Notes: a model not told the origin generated them from the letters alone. A DNA stretch of 49,395 bases from Candidatus Elulimicrobium sp. (GCA_022730015.1 DZBU01000006.1:1-49395); one strand, 5' to 3'; counted from the stretch's first letter, positions 15,255 to 24,321 are shown. A program made the numbers and translations.

Positions 15255-17570
15255 ATGGACGTTTTTTCAATTCTTAGTCTTCACGACATTTATTTAGTAG
15301 TATTTTCGATTGCGTTAGCGCTGGGAACTGGCGCTGCCTTTCTAAGTGGCGCACTTCTGATAACGGTACTGCAAGATCGTAAATTATCGATCGATGAGTA
15401 CAAGGTCATCACCAACGGAAGAATGGTGATCTGGGCGAGCGTATTCTTGTATGCCTTGTCAGGCATTGGGTTGTTCACACTCTCATATGAAGCGATGTTA
15501 TCGCTCGGTATCTTTCAGGCCAGCATGGTCGTGTTTGGAATTTTGGTGATCACGCAGCTTGTCACGCAGTACTATTTCTTGCCACGACTACACCCAGAAC
15601 ACTTTGAATCAACAGCAAACACTCTCATTATCTTTACCTTCCTTGAAGTCGTGTCAGTGGCTTCGTGGTTATTTTTGGTTTTGCATCATGCCGTCTATCG
15701 CGCGCCGATCAGTTTTTGGTTGGCCCTAAGTTTGTATCTAGCGACGATACTTTTTGTCGGATACCTCTATACGTCCATCATTAGACATCTTCTTGCGGAA
15801 GCGCAGCGACGGACTTCAGTGGTTCTTGCTGTTGTGGTCGGAGGATTGCTTCTGGTGACTCTGAGTGCATACTATCTCTCTGGTGCGAAAGATGATTCCT
15901 CCGTTATTCCGACTACGTCAGCAGTGAGCAGTGAGCAAGAAGCTGTTACTGGATCAGCCGGTCCAGCTACCTTCACCTGGAAGGAGATCGAAGGGCATGC
16001 TCATATAGAAGATTGCTGGGTGGTCATTAAGGGAAATGTCTATGACGCTACCCCCGCAGCCGAAAAATTTCCTGACCTATACCAGTGTGGTACCGACATA
16101 AGTGTTGCGTATGCTGAAATCAAACCCGAAGGAATTAGCGAACGGGTTGCCTCGTACCAGATCGGTTCAGTCGGATACACGCTTGAGGATCTGGTGAGGC
16201 ACAACAAGAAAGATGATTGTTGGCTCGCCATCGACGATATGGTATTTGATGCTACTCCGGAAGCAAAATTGCATCCAGCGGCTTTTAATTGTGGAGAAGA
16301 AGTTTCAGATAACTATCACCGCAATCATGGAGACGGCGTGAGCGAAAAGATGATGCGTTTATACATTGGTCGGATCGATGATGGAAGCGAAACAATACCG
16401 GACGGAAATCCAGTCCAAGAGCGAGCCGAACTCAAGCCATACGCAGAATTGTATGTAGAAGCAGGGAGTTGGGAAAATCATGAGCTCATGGTGATCGTCG
16501 AAAAAGACGCCGAGAAACTCGTCTTCATGGATGGCAAGACGCACGAGGTGTTAGGTCGTATCCATGACATTGGTTTCCAGCCACACACTTCGGTCTACTC
16601 ACCAGACGCTCGCTACATGTACATCATCGCCCGTGACGGTTGGCTGACCAAGATCGACCTCAATACTCTAGAGCCTATAAAAAGTGTTAAGGTTGGCGAA
16701 AACTCACGCGGTACAGCGCTTACTGAGGATGGCAAGTATCTCGCTATTGGTAATTACGCGCCTGGCAATGTGGTGATGATGGACGCAGATACGCTGGAAA
16801 TTCTCAAGACCATTCCAACAGTCGGAGAGCTTGATGGTAAAGAAGTTGAATCTCGTGTAGGTGCGGTTATTCAAAAAGACAACCACATTATCATTGCGCT
16901 TAAAGATCTTAACAGTGTCTGGGTGATCGATGCTAACAACACATCCTTTGAAGTGATTGAGAAGTACTGGAACCTTGGTGATGGCCAGACCCCGCTTCAT
17001 GATGCGTACTTAACACCAGACGGAAAATACTACCTCGTGGCTGTTATGGGTGCGAACAAGGTATGGGTGCTCAACACTGAAACTTGGGAGAAGGTGGCAG
17101 AAGTAAAAACTGGTATCACGCCACATACCGGACCTGGAGCGACGTGGGGCACCACCACCTACGTACCAGCGATCGGGGAGGGGTTGATCACTGCCATCGA
17201 CACGGTTACCTGGGAACCAAAAGCATACATCAAAACCGGTGGCCCAGGGCTCTTCGTTCGCTCCTATCCAAAAGATCCTACCTATCCGTACGTGTGGGCA
17301 GACACTGCTTTTGGAGACCATCATGATGAGATCTATGTGATCGATGCGCGTTCCAATGAGATCGTCGAGACTATCAAACCTGTTCCCGGAGAAAGTTCAT
17401 GGCATCCAGAATTCACACTCGATGGACAGTTTGTATACGTCGTGTCACAAACCGCCAACGAGATCGAAGTGTACGACGCCCATGATTTCTCACTCGTAAA
17501 GCGCATCGAAGCCAATACTCCATCAGCCGTGTCGAATGTTGGACTGCGTATTGAAGAGCCGGGTTTGTAA
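15255..17570 (+). CDS. membrane protein with two cytochrome-b5-like domains and a cytochrome-d1-like propeller
   Basis: Residues 12-208 form about six membrane segments. Two tandem cytochrome-b5-like domains follow (238-305 and 308-373). Both share a DCW...VYDAT or VFDAT...CG pattern and a conserved cysteine pair (C254/C278, C322/C346). Domain 2 keeps candidate haem-ligand histidines (His340 in LHPAAF, His358 in NHGDG). Domain 1 has Phe272 and Lys290 at these places and probably binds no haem. Residues about 395-771 match the cytochrome d1 / NirF-type eight-bladed propeller (RDGWLTKIDLNTLEPIKSV, GTALTEDGKYLAIGNYAPG, SSWHPEFTLDGQFVYVVS). It is probably a redox or haem-handling protein facing outward. 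Four bases separate it from the next flavoprotein gene. The substrate is unknown. Confidence 0.8.
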   Translation: MDVFSILSLHDIYLVVFSIALALGTGAAFLSGALLITVLQDRKLSIDEYKVITNGRMVIWASVFLYALSGIGLFTLSYEAMLSLGIFQASMVVFGILVITQLVTQYYFLPRLHPEHFESTANTLIIFTFLEVVSVASWLFLVLHHAVYRAPISFWLALSLYLATILFVGYLYTSIIRHLLAEAQRRTSVVLAVVVGGLLLVTLSAYYLSGAKDDSSVIPTTSAVSSEQEAVTGSAGPATFTWKEIEGHAHIEDCWVVIKGNVYDATPAAEKFPDLYQCGTDISVAYAEIKPEGISERVASYQIGSVGYTLEDLVRHNKKDDCWLAIDDMVFDATPEAKLHPAAFNCGEEVSDNYHRNHGDGVSEKMMRLYIGRIDDGSETIPDGNPVQERAELKPYAELYVEAGSWENHELMVIVEKDAEKLVFMDGKTHEVLGRIHDIGFQPHTSVYSPDARYMYIIARDGWLTKIDLNTLEPIKSVKVGENSRGTALTEDGKYLAIGNYAPGNVVMMDADTLEILKTIPTVGELDGKEVESRVGAVIQKDNHIIIALKDLNSVWVIDANNTSFEVIEKYWNLGDGQTPLHDAYLTPDGKYYLVAVMGANKVWVLNTETWEKVAEVKTGITPHTGPGATWGTTTYVPAIGEGLITAIDTVTWEPKAYIKTGGPGLFVRSYPKDPTYPYVWADTAFGDHHDEIYVIDARSNEIVETIKPVPGESSWHPEFTLDGQFVYVVSQTANEIEVYDAHDFSLVKRIEANTPSAVSNVGLRIEEPGL

Positions 17571-17573
17571 TTT

Positions 17574-19229
17574 ATGTACATGAGTAGCTCCCTCCCAGCA
17601 CCAATGCCAGACGTCTTCAAAGGTGAGATCGACACTTCAGATGCCACCCTTAAGACCTGTAGCGAAGATACAAGTATCTTCAGCGTTCGGCCCAAGGTCG
17701 TGGTCTATCCCAAGGATGTTGCTGATCTGTATACATTGATCCACTATGTGCATCAACATCGTGGTGCGTTATCGCTCACCGCGCGCTCGGCTGGTACCGA
17801 TATGTCAGGTGGTCCACTCACTGATTCGGTCGTGGTTGATTTTACAAAACACTTCAATCGCATTCATCGTGTAAGCGGAACAAGTGCCATCGTAGAGCCA
17901 GGGGTATTTTACCGGGACTTTGAGCGCGAGACACTCAAACATAATGCGCTCTTGCCGAGCTATACCGCTAGCAAAGAGCTTAATACGGTGGGTGGGATGG
18001 TGGCCAATAATTCTGCTGGTGAAAAGTCGCTCACGTACGGAAAGACTGAACGCTATACGCAGGAACTCAAGGTCGTCCTGCAAGATGGCATCGAATACAC
18101 CTTTCGCAAACTAAACCGAGCTGAACTCGAGGCAAAAAAAGCCCAGTCTGATTATGAAGGGGAAGTGTACCGCAGAGTTGAGTCACTCATTCAGGCGCAC
18201 TGCGATGCCATCGTAGCCGCTAAACCACAGGTGACCAAAAATTCAGCGGGCTACGGTATCTGGAATGTTTGGGATAAGGAGGCTGATACCTTCGACCTCA
18301 CGCAGCTTTTTGTTGGTTCCCAGGGAACACTCGGCCTTGTCAGTGAGATAACTTTTGATCTCGTGCAGCCAAAGACTCATTCTCGTATGTTGGTACTGTT
18401 CTTGCGAACATGGCATTTTGAACACCTCGGTAAGATCGTCAATGTGGTACTAAAAGAGAAACCAGAAAGTTTTGAATCGTATGACGATAAGACCTTCAAT
18501 GTGATGCTTCAAGTTTTTCCGAAGCTTTTCAAGCGATTGGGAGGAAACCCTTTCAAACTGGCACGTGATTTTTGGCCAGAGATCAAAATGGTACTGACAG
18601 GAGGGATCCCTAAGCTGGTGTTGATGGCAGAATTTTCAGCCGATTCAGATGCCGAGGCGGCAGCTGTGGCACAGCGTGCTGAGCAGGCGGTCAAGCAAGA
18701 GTACGATATCGTAACCCACGTCACGGAAAGTCAGGCCGAAGCCAATAAGTTCTGGACCATCAGACGGGAAAGCTTCAAGCTGCTCCGCGAGAATGTTCGT
18801 GGCAAGCACACAGCGCCATTCATTGATGACATGGTGGTGGCACCACAGTACCTACCAGAATTCCTACCACGACTGTATGAAATACTCGATGAGTACAAGC
18901 TTATCTACACGGTAGCCGGACACGTGGGTGACGGAAATTTCCACATCATTCCGCTCATGGATTACTCGCGTCCAGATTTTGTCGACATCATCAACGACCT
19001 TTCTGATCGAGTGTATACGCTTGTTGGTGAATACCACGGTTCTATCACTGGTGAACACAATGACGGATTGATCCGCACTCCGTATCTGCATAAGATGTTT
19101 TCAAAAGAGGTATTGGGTATCTTCCAGGAGATCAAAGAGATCTTTGATCCACACCGGATCTTCAATCCGCACAAAAAAGTTGACCCCAAACCAGAGTTAC
19201 TCAGGCAAGCTGTTAAGCGAATGACGTAA
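17574..19229 (+). CDS. FAD-linked oxidase of the GlcD / D-lactate dehydrogenase family
   Basis: The 551-residue protein has the PCMH-type FAD-binding domain: VVVYPKDVADLYTLIHYV, the TARSAGTDMSGGP phosphate loop, GGMVANNSAGEKSLTYG and FVGSQGTLGLVSEITF. It also has the oxidase C-terminal domain with AGHVGDGNFHIIPL, TGEHNDGLIRTPYL and IFDPHRIFNPHKKVDP. Family members oxidise 2-hydroxyacids such as D-lactate or glycolate and pass electrons to cytochromes or quinones. There is no ferredoxin-like C-terminal extension. It lies four bases after the b5/d1 membrane protein, which is a natural candidate for the electron acceptor. That pairing is inferred from position. The start could be 17574 or 17580. 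Confidence 0.88.
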   Translation: MYMSSSLPAPMPDVFKGEIDTSDATLKTCSEDTSIFSVRPKVVVYPKDVADLYTLIHYVHQHRGALSLTARSAGTDMSGGPLTDSVVVDFTKHFNRIHRVSGTSAIVEPGVFYRDFERETLKHNALLPSYTASKELNTVGGMVANNSAGEKSLTYGKTERYTQELKVVLQDGIEYTFRKLNRAELEAKKAQSDYEGEVYRRVESLIQAHCDAIVAAKPQVTKNSAGYGIWNVWDKEADTFDLTQLFVGSQGTLGLVSEITFDLVQPKTHSRMLVLFLRTWHFEHLGKIVNVVLKEKPESFESYDDKTFNVMLQVFPKLFKRLGGNPFKLARDFWPEIKMVLTGGIPKLVLMAEFSADSDAEAAAVAQRAEQAVKQEYDIVTHVTESQAEANKFWTIRRESFKLLRENVRGKHTAPFIDDMVVAPQYLPEFLPRLYEILDEYKLIYTVAGHVGDGNFHIIPLMDYSRPDFVDIINDLSDRVYTLVGEYHGSITGEHNDGLIRTPYLHKMFSKEVLGIFQEIKEIFDPHRIFNPHKKVDPKPELLRQAVKRMT

Positions 19230-19253
19230 GTAGGGAACAGTAGAAATTTTCTG

Positions 19254-19910
19254 CTAAGACTCAATGACACCATCGCGCATCCAAACCACACGGTCAACGT
19301 ACTGCTTGTCTTCTGGCTCGTGGGTCACTACTAGGATGGTTTGATTTAGGTCCTGATTTAATTTCTGAAACAGTTTGAATACGGTGGCGGATGATTCGGT
19401 ATCGAGGTTGGCGGTTGGCTCATCGGCAAATAAGACTTTTGGATTATTGATGAGTGAACGGGCGATTGCGACTCGCTGCTGTTCGCCCCCAGACATCTCG
19501 TGGGGTTGATGGTGAAGTCGTGATCCCAAGCCCACCAGATCGAGTAAATGCGCCGCTCGGTCTTTGGCGTCACTATCACCAAGTGCCATAGCTGGGAAGT
19601 ATACATTTTCAAGAGCGGTAAATTCCGCGATGAGTGCGTATTCCTGAAAGACGTACCCGAGATGCTCAAGTCGGAAACGAGTCCGCTCAGTTTCTGAAAG
19701 GGTGAGTACATTGATCGAGTCGATAGTGACCTCGCCTTCGGTGGGTGTATCAAGCAGTCCGAGCTGGTGGAGGAAGGTAGATTTACCAGAACCGCTTCGA
19801 CCCATGAGTGCGACAAACTCCCCGGCGGCCACCTCAATAGAAACACCCTTCAGTGCATAGGTTGGTACTTCTCCCGGATAGGTTTTGACAAGATTTTTTA
19901 CACTGATCAT
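19254..19910 (-). CDS. ABC transporter ATP-binding protein (MacB/LolD type)
   Basis: This 218-residue ATPase has Walker A GRSGSGKST at 37-45, the signature MSGGEQQ at 139-145, Walker B VLFADEP at 159-165 and the switch histidine in VVTHEPED. The FQEYALIAEFTALENV stretch after the Q-loop is typical of the LolD/MacB/FtsE class that drives mechanotransmission-type exporters. It is the last gene of the minus-strand cluster and follows the permease by 12 bp. It converges on the flavoprotein gene with only 24 bp between stops and no clear terminator there. Confidence 0.93.
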   Translation of the reverse strand: MISVKNLVKTYPGEVPTYALKGVSIEVAAGEFVALMGRSGSGKSTFLHQLGLLDTPTEGEVTIDSINVLTLSETERTRFRLEHLGYVFQEYALIAEFTALENVYFPAMALGDSDAKDRAAHLLDLVGLGSRLHHQPHEMSGGEQQRVAIARSLINNPKVLFADEPTANLDTESSATVFKLFQKLNQDLNQTILVVTHEPEDKQYVDRVVWMRDGVIES

Positions 19911-19922
19911 ATGTAGTAATGA

Positions 19923-21158
19923 TTAACCCCAGATCGAGGTGAGAATATTTTCACGAGCCACCATCTTGGCGGGGACAAAGCCAGCCAACAGTCCAGAGAC
20001 CAAGAGACTCACGATATTGATAATGATACCGACCGTGGTAAAGACCAGCGTTGCCTCGCCGTACGGCATCATGATCGGCCGAGCGTCGAGGAAGGGGATC
20101 ACCGCCAAGAAGACAATCATCATTCCGGAAATAACTGCGAGTGAAGCATAGAAGATCGATTGGATCACGTAGGATAATTCAATGATGCTCTCTTTGATGC
20201 CGATAGCCTTGAGGATACCAATCTGCCGGCGTTTGCTGACCGCGTTAACGTAGATCATGACGAAGATGGTGATTGCTGCCACAATGATACTGATCACGCT
20301 CACAATAAGCGCGATGATATTAAAAGCCGCGACCAAAATACCGACAGTCGAAAGACGAGTAGTGTACGTCTCAACGACTAACTCTGGATAGAGGGACTTG
20401 ATTCGAGTCATATACTCATCGAGTGTATATTTTGTAAGGTCAGCTTTAACCATAATCTCGGACGCATTGTTAAACGTCGAAAGAATCGCTTCAGCCTCTT
20501 TGGTAGATATGTACGCCGTACCACCGATACTTCCGATGGTAACCTTGAAGATACCACGCACGGTATAGGTACGGCTGACACCATTACCGTAGACCACCGA
20601 AACCGTGTCTCCGACTACCACACCACCAAGGTCGGTTGATTGTTCGGTTCCAAAACCACCGGCTAAGTTGGCGCCGAGGATGATCTCATCTTTTTGCAGG
20701 GTGTCAGGAAACTCTCCTGAAACAATGTTGTCGGCGACACTGAGTACGGCTTTCTCTTCGGACTGATTGACCGCAATAATTGGTGCCGACACATAGGTGA
20801 AGACCCCATCCTGCTCTTTGTCGTACGCAAATGATCCACCGAGCTGGTAGTGAGCGGTCGTAGCTTCTATTCCTGGAATGGTTTCAATACCAGATCGCAC
20901 GCTCGCTTGGTCGATGATGTACTCTTTTTTGATGGGCACTTCCTGTGGTAATACTGCCAAATGAGCGGTCGTGGTCTCGACCATAGAACGGATGATACCG
21001 TCTGAAAAGCCAGACAAAAACCCCGATACGAACATCAAGTTAAAGAATGACAACGACAGAATAAAGACGATCAACGCCAGTGTCGACTTATGGCCCTTGC
21101 TGATGGTCTTGTAGGCGATAAAGAACGCCGCTTTTATGTCGGTACCGGTCATGTTCAC
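19923..21158 (-). CDS. ABC transporter permease (FtsX/MacB type)
   Basis: The 411-residue protein has one N-terminal membrane segment near 27-49, a large extracytoplasmic MacB-like domain, and a C-terminal FtsX domain with three membrane segments. The first of these is long (VGILVAAFNIIALIVSVISI region) and is followed by the conserved cytoplasmic phrase NAVSKRRQIGILKAIG that couples to the ATPase. This architecture defines MacB-type exporters of peptides, lipids or drugs. The start overlaps the stop of the adaptor gene by four bases, so the two are co-translated. The substrate cannot be told. Confidence 0.9.
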   Translation of the reverse strand: MNMTGTDIKAAFFIAYKTISKGHKSTLALIVFILSLSFFNLMFVSGFLSGFSDGIIRSMVETTTAHLAVLPQEVPIKKEYIIDQASVRSGIETIPGIEATTAHYQLGGSFAYDKEQDGVFTYVSAPIIAVNQSEEKAVLSVADNIVSGEFPDTLQKDEIILGANLAGGFGTEQSTDLGGVVVGDTVSVVYGNGVSRTYTVRGIFKVTIGSIGGTAYISTKEAEAILSTFNNASEIMVKADLTKYTLDEYMTRIKSLYPELVVETYTTRLSTVGILVAAFNIIALIVSVISIIVAAITIFVMIYVNAVSKRRQIGILKAIGIKESIIELSYVIQSIFYASLAVISGMMIVFLAVIPFLDARPIMMPYGEATLVFTTVGIIINIVSLLVSGLLAGFVPAKMVARENILTSIWG

Positions 21159-22651
21159 TTGATCTTAGCAACGACCACTTGTTCTCCCGCGGTAAGTCCA
21201 GAGACTATTTCTATTTGACCATTTCCATCTTTTAGGCCAGTAATCACGGTTCTTTCTTCTGCTGCTCCATCGGCAAATACTTGCACTGTAGTCTGACCCG
21301 ATATTGACTCTACCGCGCTTTGTGGGATGGTGAGGGTGTCTGCGGCAGAAGCAGTTTCAATGAGTACGTTGGCGGTCATTCCTGAACGAAGTCGTTGGTC
21401 TACGGTGTCGAATGCGACGACTGTTTCGTAATAGACTGCTCCACCAATGATAGTTTCGGCTGGATCGATCGAAACAACCGTGCCAGGGAAGGTCTCATTC
21501 TTTATCGCATCGAAGGAGATGTTAGCTGTTTGTCCGATGCGTACATTCACGATACTGTCTTCTACGACATTCAAACGTACTTGCAAGGTGTCACCCGATG
21601 ATAATGAAATAATTGATTGTTCAGGACGCACCGTCTCTCCGATCTCGCCGATCACGTCAGTGACCACACCGTGAGTGGGGGCGTAGAGCATAAGGTCGTC
21701 TCGTTGCGCCAGGGTTTTCTGCAGCGCCGCTTCGGCCTGGTTGATCTGTGCTTGAAAGACCGCAATGTCAGCTGGTCGAACCGTAGATCTTTTTAGTGCC
21801 AACTCCGCTTGCTTTTGGTCGATGAGAGATTGGGCCGCCGACAGCGCGGATTGTTTGGTTTGGAGAGCGGTCTCGTAAGCAGTCAGATTGGTGAGATAAT
21901 TCGATGTTTTCTTGTTTGGTATTTCAATTACCCAATCATCATTTTCTATCTTGGTACTACTGGGGAATGTGATGTAGAGACCAGAGTCACCGAGTGGCTC
22001 TGGCACTACGGCATTGCCTGAACCAGAACCAGTCGTGAGTCCAGATACTTTAAAAGAAATACCGCCTGAGCTGTAGTAAGAGGAGATTAGAATTGACCCC
22101 TCTTTTCCGAGAGTGTAGGTACCACTTATAGTAGGTGCCTGGTCGTCGCTATCGCCATCGACTGGTCGTGCTTCAAAACTAGAGTTGAGTAATTTCGTGT
22201 AGGCGGTCTGCACGAGATTTTCTTGCGTTCGCAACACTTCCTCATAATTACGCTCGGCAGTTTGCAACGCTACTTCCGCTAACGCAATTTCTTCCGGTGA
22301 GGCCCCGGCAATGAGTTGACTCAATTTTGCCTGTTGTAGATCAATCGACGACCTAGTTTCCTGTACCTGTGCGTCAAGTTGCGCGGTGTCTTGAGTGGCG
22401 AGTAATTTTCCTGCTTCCACGGTGTCACCAACTGCGACTGCAAGTGCTGTCAGTTGACCACTATTTTTGAACTGGAGATCGATCTTTGTCGGAGGTTCTA
22501 CCTTACCACTGGCAGAAACACGTTCTGCGATCGGACCGCTTTGCACTGTGGCGAGTTCATACGGAACCACCTTGTTTGGTCGAACTATCAATAGTAGTAC
22601 TGCCACAATAATGATGACAATGCCTATAATAATGTAAGTTTTTTTATTCAT
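21155..22651 (-). CDS. MacA/HlyD-like adaptor protein
   Basis: A 498-residue membrane-fusion-type adaptor. It has an N-terminal membrane anchor (residues about 5-25), a lipoyl-like half motif near VSASGKVEPPTKIDLQFK and AVGDTVEAGKLLA, a long coiled-coil region interrupted by a Ser/Gly-rich beta insert (about 165-255), then LMLYAPTHGVVTDVIGEIGE and the beta-barrel domain. It is the partner of the MacB-like permease downstream. The insert splits the two halves of the hairpin and is larger than usual. If the organism lacks a classical outer membrane, the adaptor would act in the wall space; that is inference. Confidence 0.88.
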   Translation of the reverse strand: MNKKTYIIIGIVIIIVAVLLLIVRPNKVVPYELATVQSGPIAERVSASGKVEPPTKIDLQFKNSGQLTALAVAVGDTVEAGKLLATQDTAQLDAQVQETRSSIDLQQAKLSQLIAGASPEEIALAEVALQTAERNYEEVLRTQENLVQTAYTKLLNSSFEARPVDGDSDDQAPTISGTYTLGKEGSILISSYYSSGGISFKVSGLTTGSGSGNAVVPEPLGDSGLYITFPSSTKIENDDWVIEIPNKKTSNYLTNLTAYETALQTKQSALSAAQSLIDQKQAELALKRSTVRPADIAVFQAQINQAEAALQKTLAQRDDLMLYAPTHGVVTDVIGEIGETVRPEQSIISLSSGDTLQVRLNVVEDSIVNVRIGQTANISFDAIKNETFPGTVVSIDPAETIIGGAVYYETVVAFDTVDQRLRSGMTANVLIETASAADTLTIPQSAVESISGQTTVQVFADGAAEERTVITGLKDGNGQIEIVSGLTAGEQVVVAKIK

Positions 22652-22681
22652 ATTGATAGTGACTATAGATGTTCAAGTTGT

Positions 22682-23131
22682 TTATAAGAGGTGTTCAGTA
22701 GGAAAAGTCGATCTAAATGGGCCATGCTGCAACATCACCTCATTTAGTCCACTCATATCTAAAACAAAGCTGGCGACTATAATTGCCAAAATAAATCCAA
22801 TCGCGATAAGACCAAAATTTTTCTTATAGGAAAATTCGTACTGGCGAAGTAGCCAGAGACCCAAAAGTAAGCTCGCTAGGGCGATAACCGGCCCCCACCA
22901 TGAGAAGTGAGAAAGGAGTTCGTCCATTTTGTACTCCGCCATTTTTCCACTTCCTCGTAGTGATATCTTTATAAAACTGAGCAGAAAGACCGATGCTAAG
23001 ATAGCCATGACTAGTCCGACGAAGGTCGCCAGTGACCCAAGGATAAAATACCAGCGCGGCCGCATTTTGATGTGTTCGGTATGGATACGTCCCATGACCT
23101 GTTTCGTGATGTTGTTTAGTGGTTCTGACAT
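22682..23131 (-). CDS. three-TM membrane protein, candidate anti-sigma factor
   Basis: This 149-residue protein has a cytoplasmic head of about 27 residues and three membrane segments (about 28-53, 75-92 and 103-125), ending in a short tail. No recognised zinc-binding anti-sigma motif is present. Its start lies 16 bp inside the upstream ECF sigma gene, so the two are translationally coupled. That arrangement is typical of sigma and anti-sigma pairs. The assignment rests on position and topology only. It lies just upstream of the MacAB-like genes. Confidence 0.6.
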   Translation of the reverse strand: MSEPLNNITKQVMGRIHTEHIKMRPRWYFILGSLATFVGLVMAILASVFLLSFIKISLRGSGKMAEYKMDELLSHFSWWGPVIALASLLLGLWLLRQYEFSYKKNFGLIAIGFILAIIVASFVLDMSGLNEVMLQHGPFRSTFPTEHLL

Positions 23132-23658
23132 AGGTGTTTCATTAAAACTTTTGCTCGATTGATGCGAGTAGCGACAGTTCCCATAGGTAGATGGAGAATG
23201 TCGCTGATCTCCTCGTATGACTTTTCTTCTAAGTATCGTAGAGCGAGCGGTTCCGCATAGATGAGCGGAAGTTTTTTCAGGTGTGTTCGTACTGCCACCA
23301 CTAATTCCTGTTGTTCAAAATTGGCTTCTATGTCCTCACCGCTGGCAAATTCAAAATTTTCTGGCAAGGATATTTCTTTTTGGTATTTTCTAATACTATT
23401 CATCGCTTCGTTATGTACTATGCGATAGATCCAGCTGGAAAATCTTTTTTGCGTATCAAAACCTTGCAGATTGATGAAGGCTTTAATGAATGATTCTTGC
23501 ACCACATCAGCTGCTCTGTGCTCATCGTGCAAGAGGCTCTCTGCGTAGCGAAGCAACTTGTGCTGATATCGCTCAACCAGAAGAACATACAATTCCTGAT
23601 CGACAGACCGGACTTGTTCCACGATGATTTCGTCAGATAGTTGTTCGTTTGGTGGCAT
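23116..23658 (-). CDS. ECF-type RNA polymerase sigma factor
   Basis: A 180-residue sigma-70-family protein with only regions 2 and 4. Region 2 runs through LRYAESLLHDEHRAADVVQE, SFIKAF and FSSWIYRIVHNEAMNSIRK. Region 4 contains PLALRYLEEKSYEEISDILHLPMGTVATRINRAK, a helix-turn-helix for the -35 box. It is followed, with overlap, by a 3-TM protein and a MacAB-like exporter, and preceded by a small secreted protein. This suggests an envelope-signal circuit. Its own promoter (23675-23683) looks like a housekeeping extended -10. Confidence 0.92.
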   Translation of the reverse strand: MPPNEQLSDEIIVEQVRSVDQELYVLLVERYQHKLLRYAESLLHDEHRAADVVQESFIKAFINLQGFDTQKRFSSWIYRIVHNEAMNSIRKYQKEISLPENFEFASGEDIEANFEQQELVVAVRTHLKKLPLIYAEPLALRYLEEKSYEEISDILHLPMGTVATRINRAKVLMKHLCQNH

Positions 23659-23674
23659 AAAGGATCTTGTGTTA

Positions 23675-23683
23675 AGTATAGCA
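23675..23683 (-). promoter_or_regulatory. extended -10 of the ECF sigma gene
   Basis: Read on the minus strand, TG-C-TATACT lies 16 bases before the sigma-factor ATG, so the leader would be about 10 nt. This lets the sigma gene be transcribed apart from the secreted-protein gene upstream. Confidence 0.55.
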
Positions 23684-23702
23684 GTGGGCTGTGTTATCCC
23701 GC

Positions 23703-23735
23703 ATAACCCCCAACAGAGTCGGGGGTTATTTTTTG
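23703..23735 (+). terminator. terminator-like hairpin on the opposite strand to its neighbours
   Basis: ATAACCCCC (23703-23711) pairs with GGGGGTTAT (23721-23729), followed by a T-run on the plus strand. Both neighbours run on the minus strand, where the hairpin has no T-tail. It may end an antisense transcript or stabilise the mRNA. Confidence 0.55.
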
Positions 23736-23748
23736 GGACGTTGGCTAC

Positions 23749-24171
23749 TTATCGGTTGAGATTTTGATGAAGGCGTTGCTGCATCTTACCAGCTCCTGCT
23801 CCGGTACTGTCACCTTGGCCATGGCGCTGACCTTGACCGAGTCCAAGCTCTTGTCGGATCTCACGTGCTCCTTCGAGGTCTCCCGCTTGGGCGAGTTCGT
23901 GAGCACGTGCAAACTCAGTAAAGTTTTCCTCAGTGACCATTTCCGCGATGCGACCATTTCCGTCCATCAATTCCTTCCATGCCTCATAGTCGCCATCAGC
24001 AAATGCTTGCTGCATGGCTTCGTGGCGATCGGCCGAGTAATTTGGTCCAGTGACTGATGGGTCCCCTTGGTAGGCAGAGGCTGCTTGTAAGCCCAAGCCG
24101 AGAACTCCGGCGGTCAATACAGCAATACCAAGTCCAAGCGATACGTTTTTCATGTTCTGTGTCATATTCAT
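23749..24171 (-). CDS. small secreted protein
   Basis: The 140-residue product has a signal peptide (residues about 9-33, ending in LQAASA). The mature part is rich in charged helices: DRHEAMQQAFADGDYEAWKELM, TEENFTEFARAHELAQAGDLEGAREIRQELGLG, then a Gly/Gln/His-rich tail. Similar small secreted helical proteins are familiar from CPR genomes but have no assigned function. It precedes the ECF sigma gene, with 90 bp between them, so it may be a target or sensor of that circuit. This is inference. A second start at 24165 (Met3) is possible. Confidence 0.65.
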   Translation of the reverse strand: MNMTQNMKNVSLGLGIAVLTAGVLGLGLQAASAYQGDPSVTGPNYSADRHEAMQQAFADGDYEAWKELMDGNGRIAEMVTEENFTEFARAHELAQAGDLEGAREIRQELGLGQGQRHGQGDSTGAGAGKMQQRLHQNLNR

Positions 24172-24305
24172 ATATTTCTCGAGTGTGAGTAAGCGAGAGA
24201 GACTTCTCTCACTTCTTATACAAATGAGAGCATGATTTTCTTTCCTGGTTGAAAAAGGTGGCAGATGTCATCTATATTGAGTTGTCTTTATTTTACATGA
24301 TAACG

Positions 24306-24314
24306 TGATAATGT
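24306..24314 (+). promoter_or_regulatory. candidate extended -10 of metG
   Basis: TG-A-TAATGT, overlapping GATAAT at 24307-24312, ends 7-9 bases before the metG ATG, consistent with a leaderless or nearly leaderless transcript. Confidence 0.45.
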
Positions 24315-24321
24315 AATCGGT

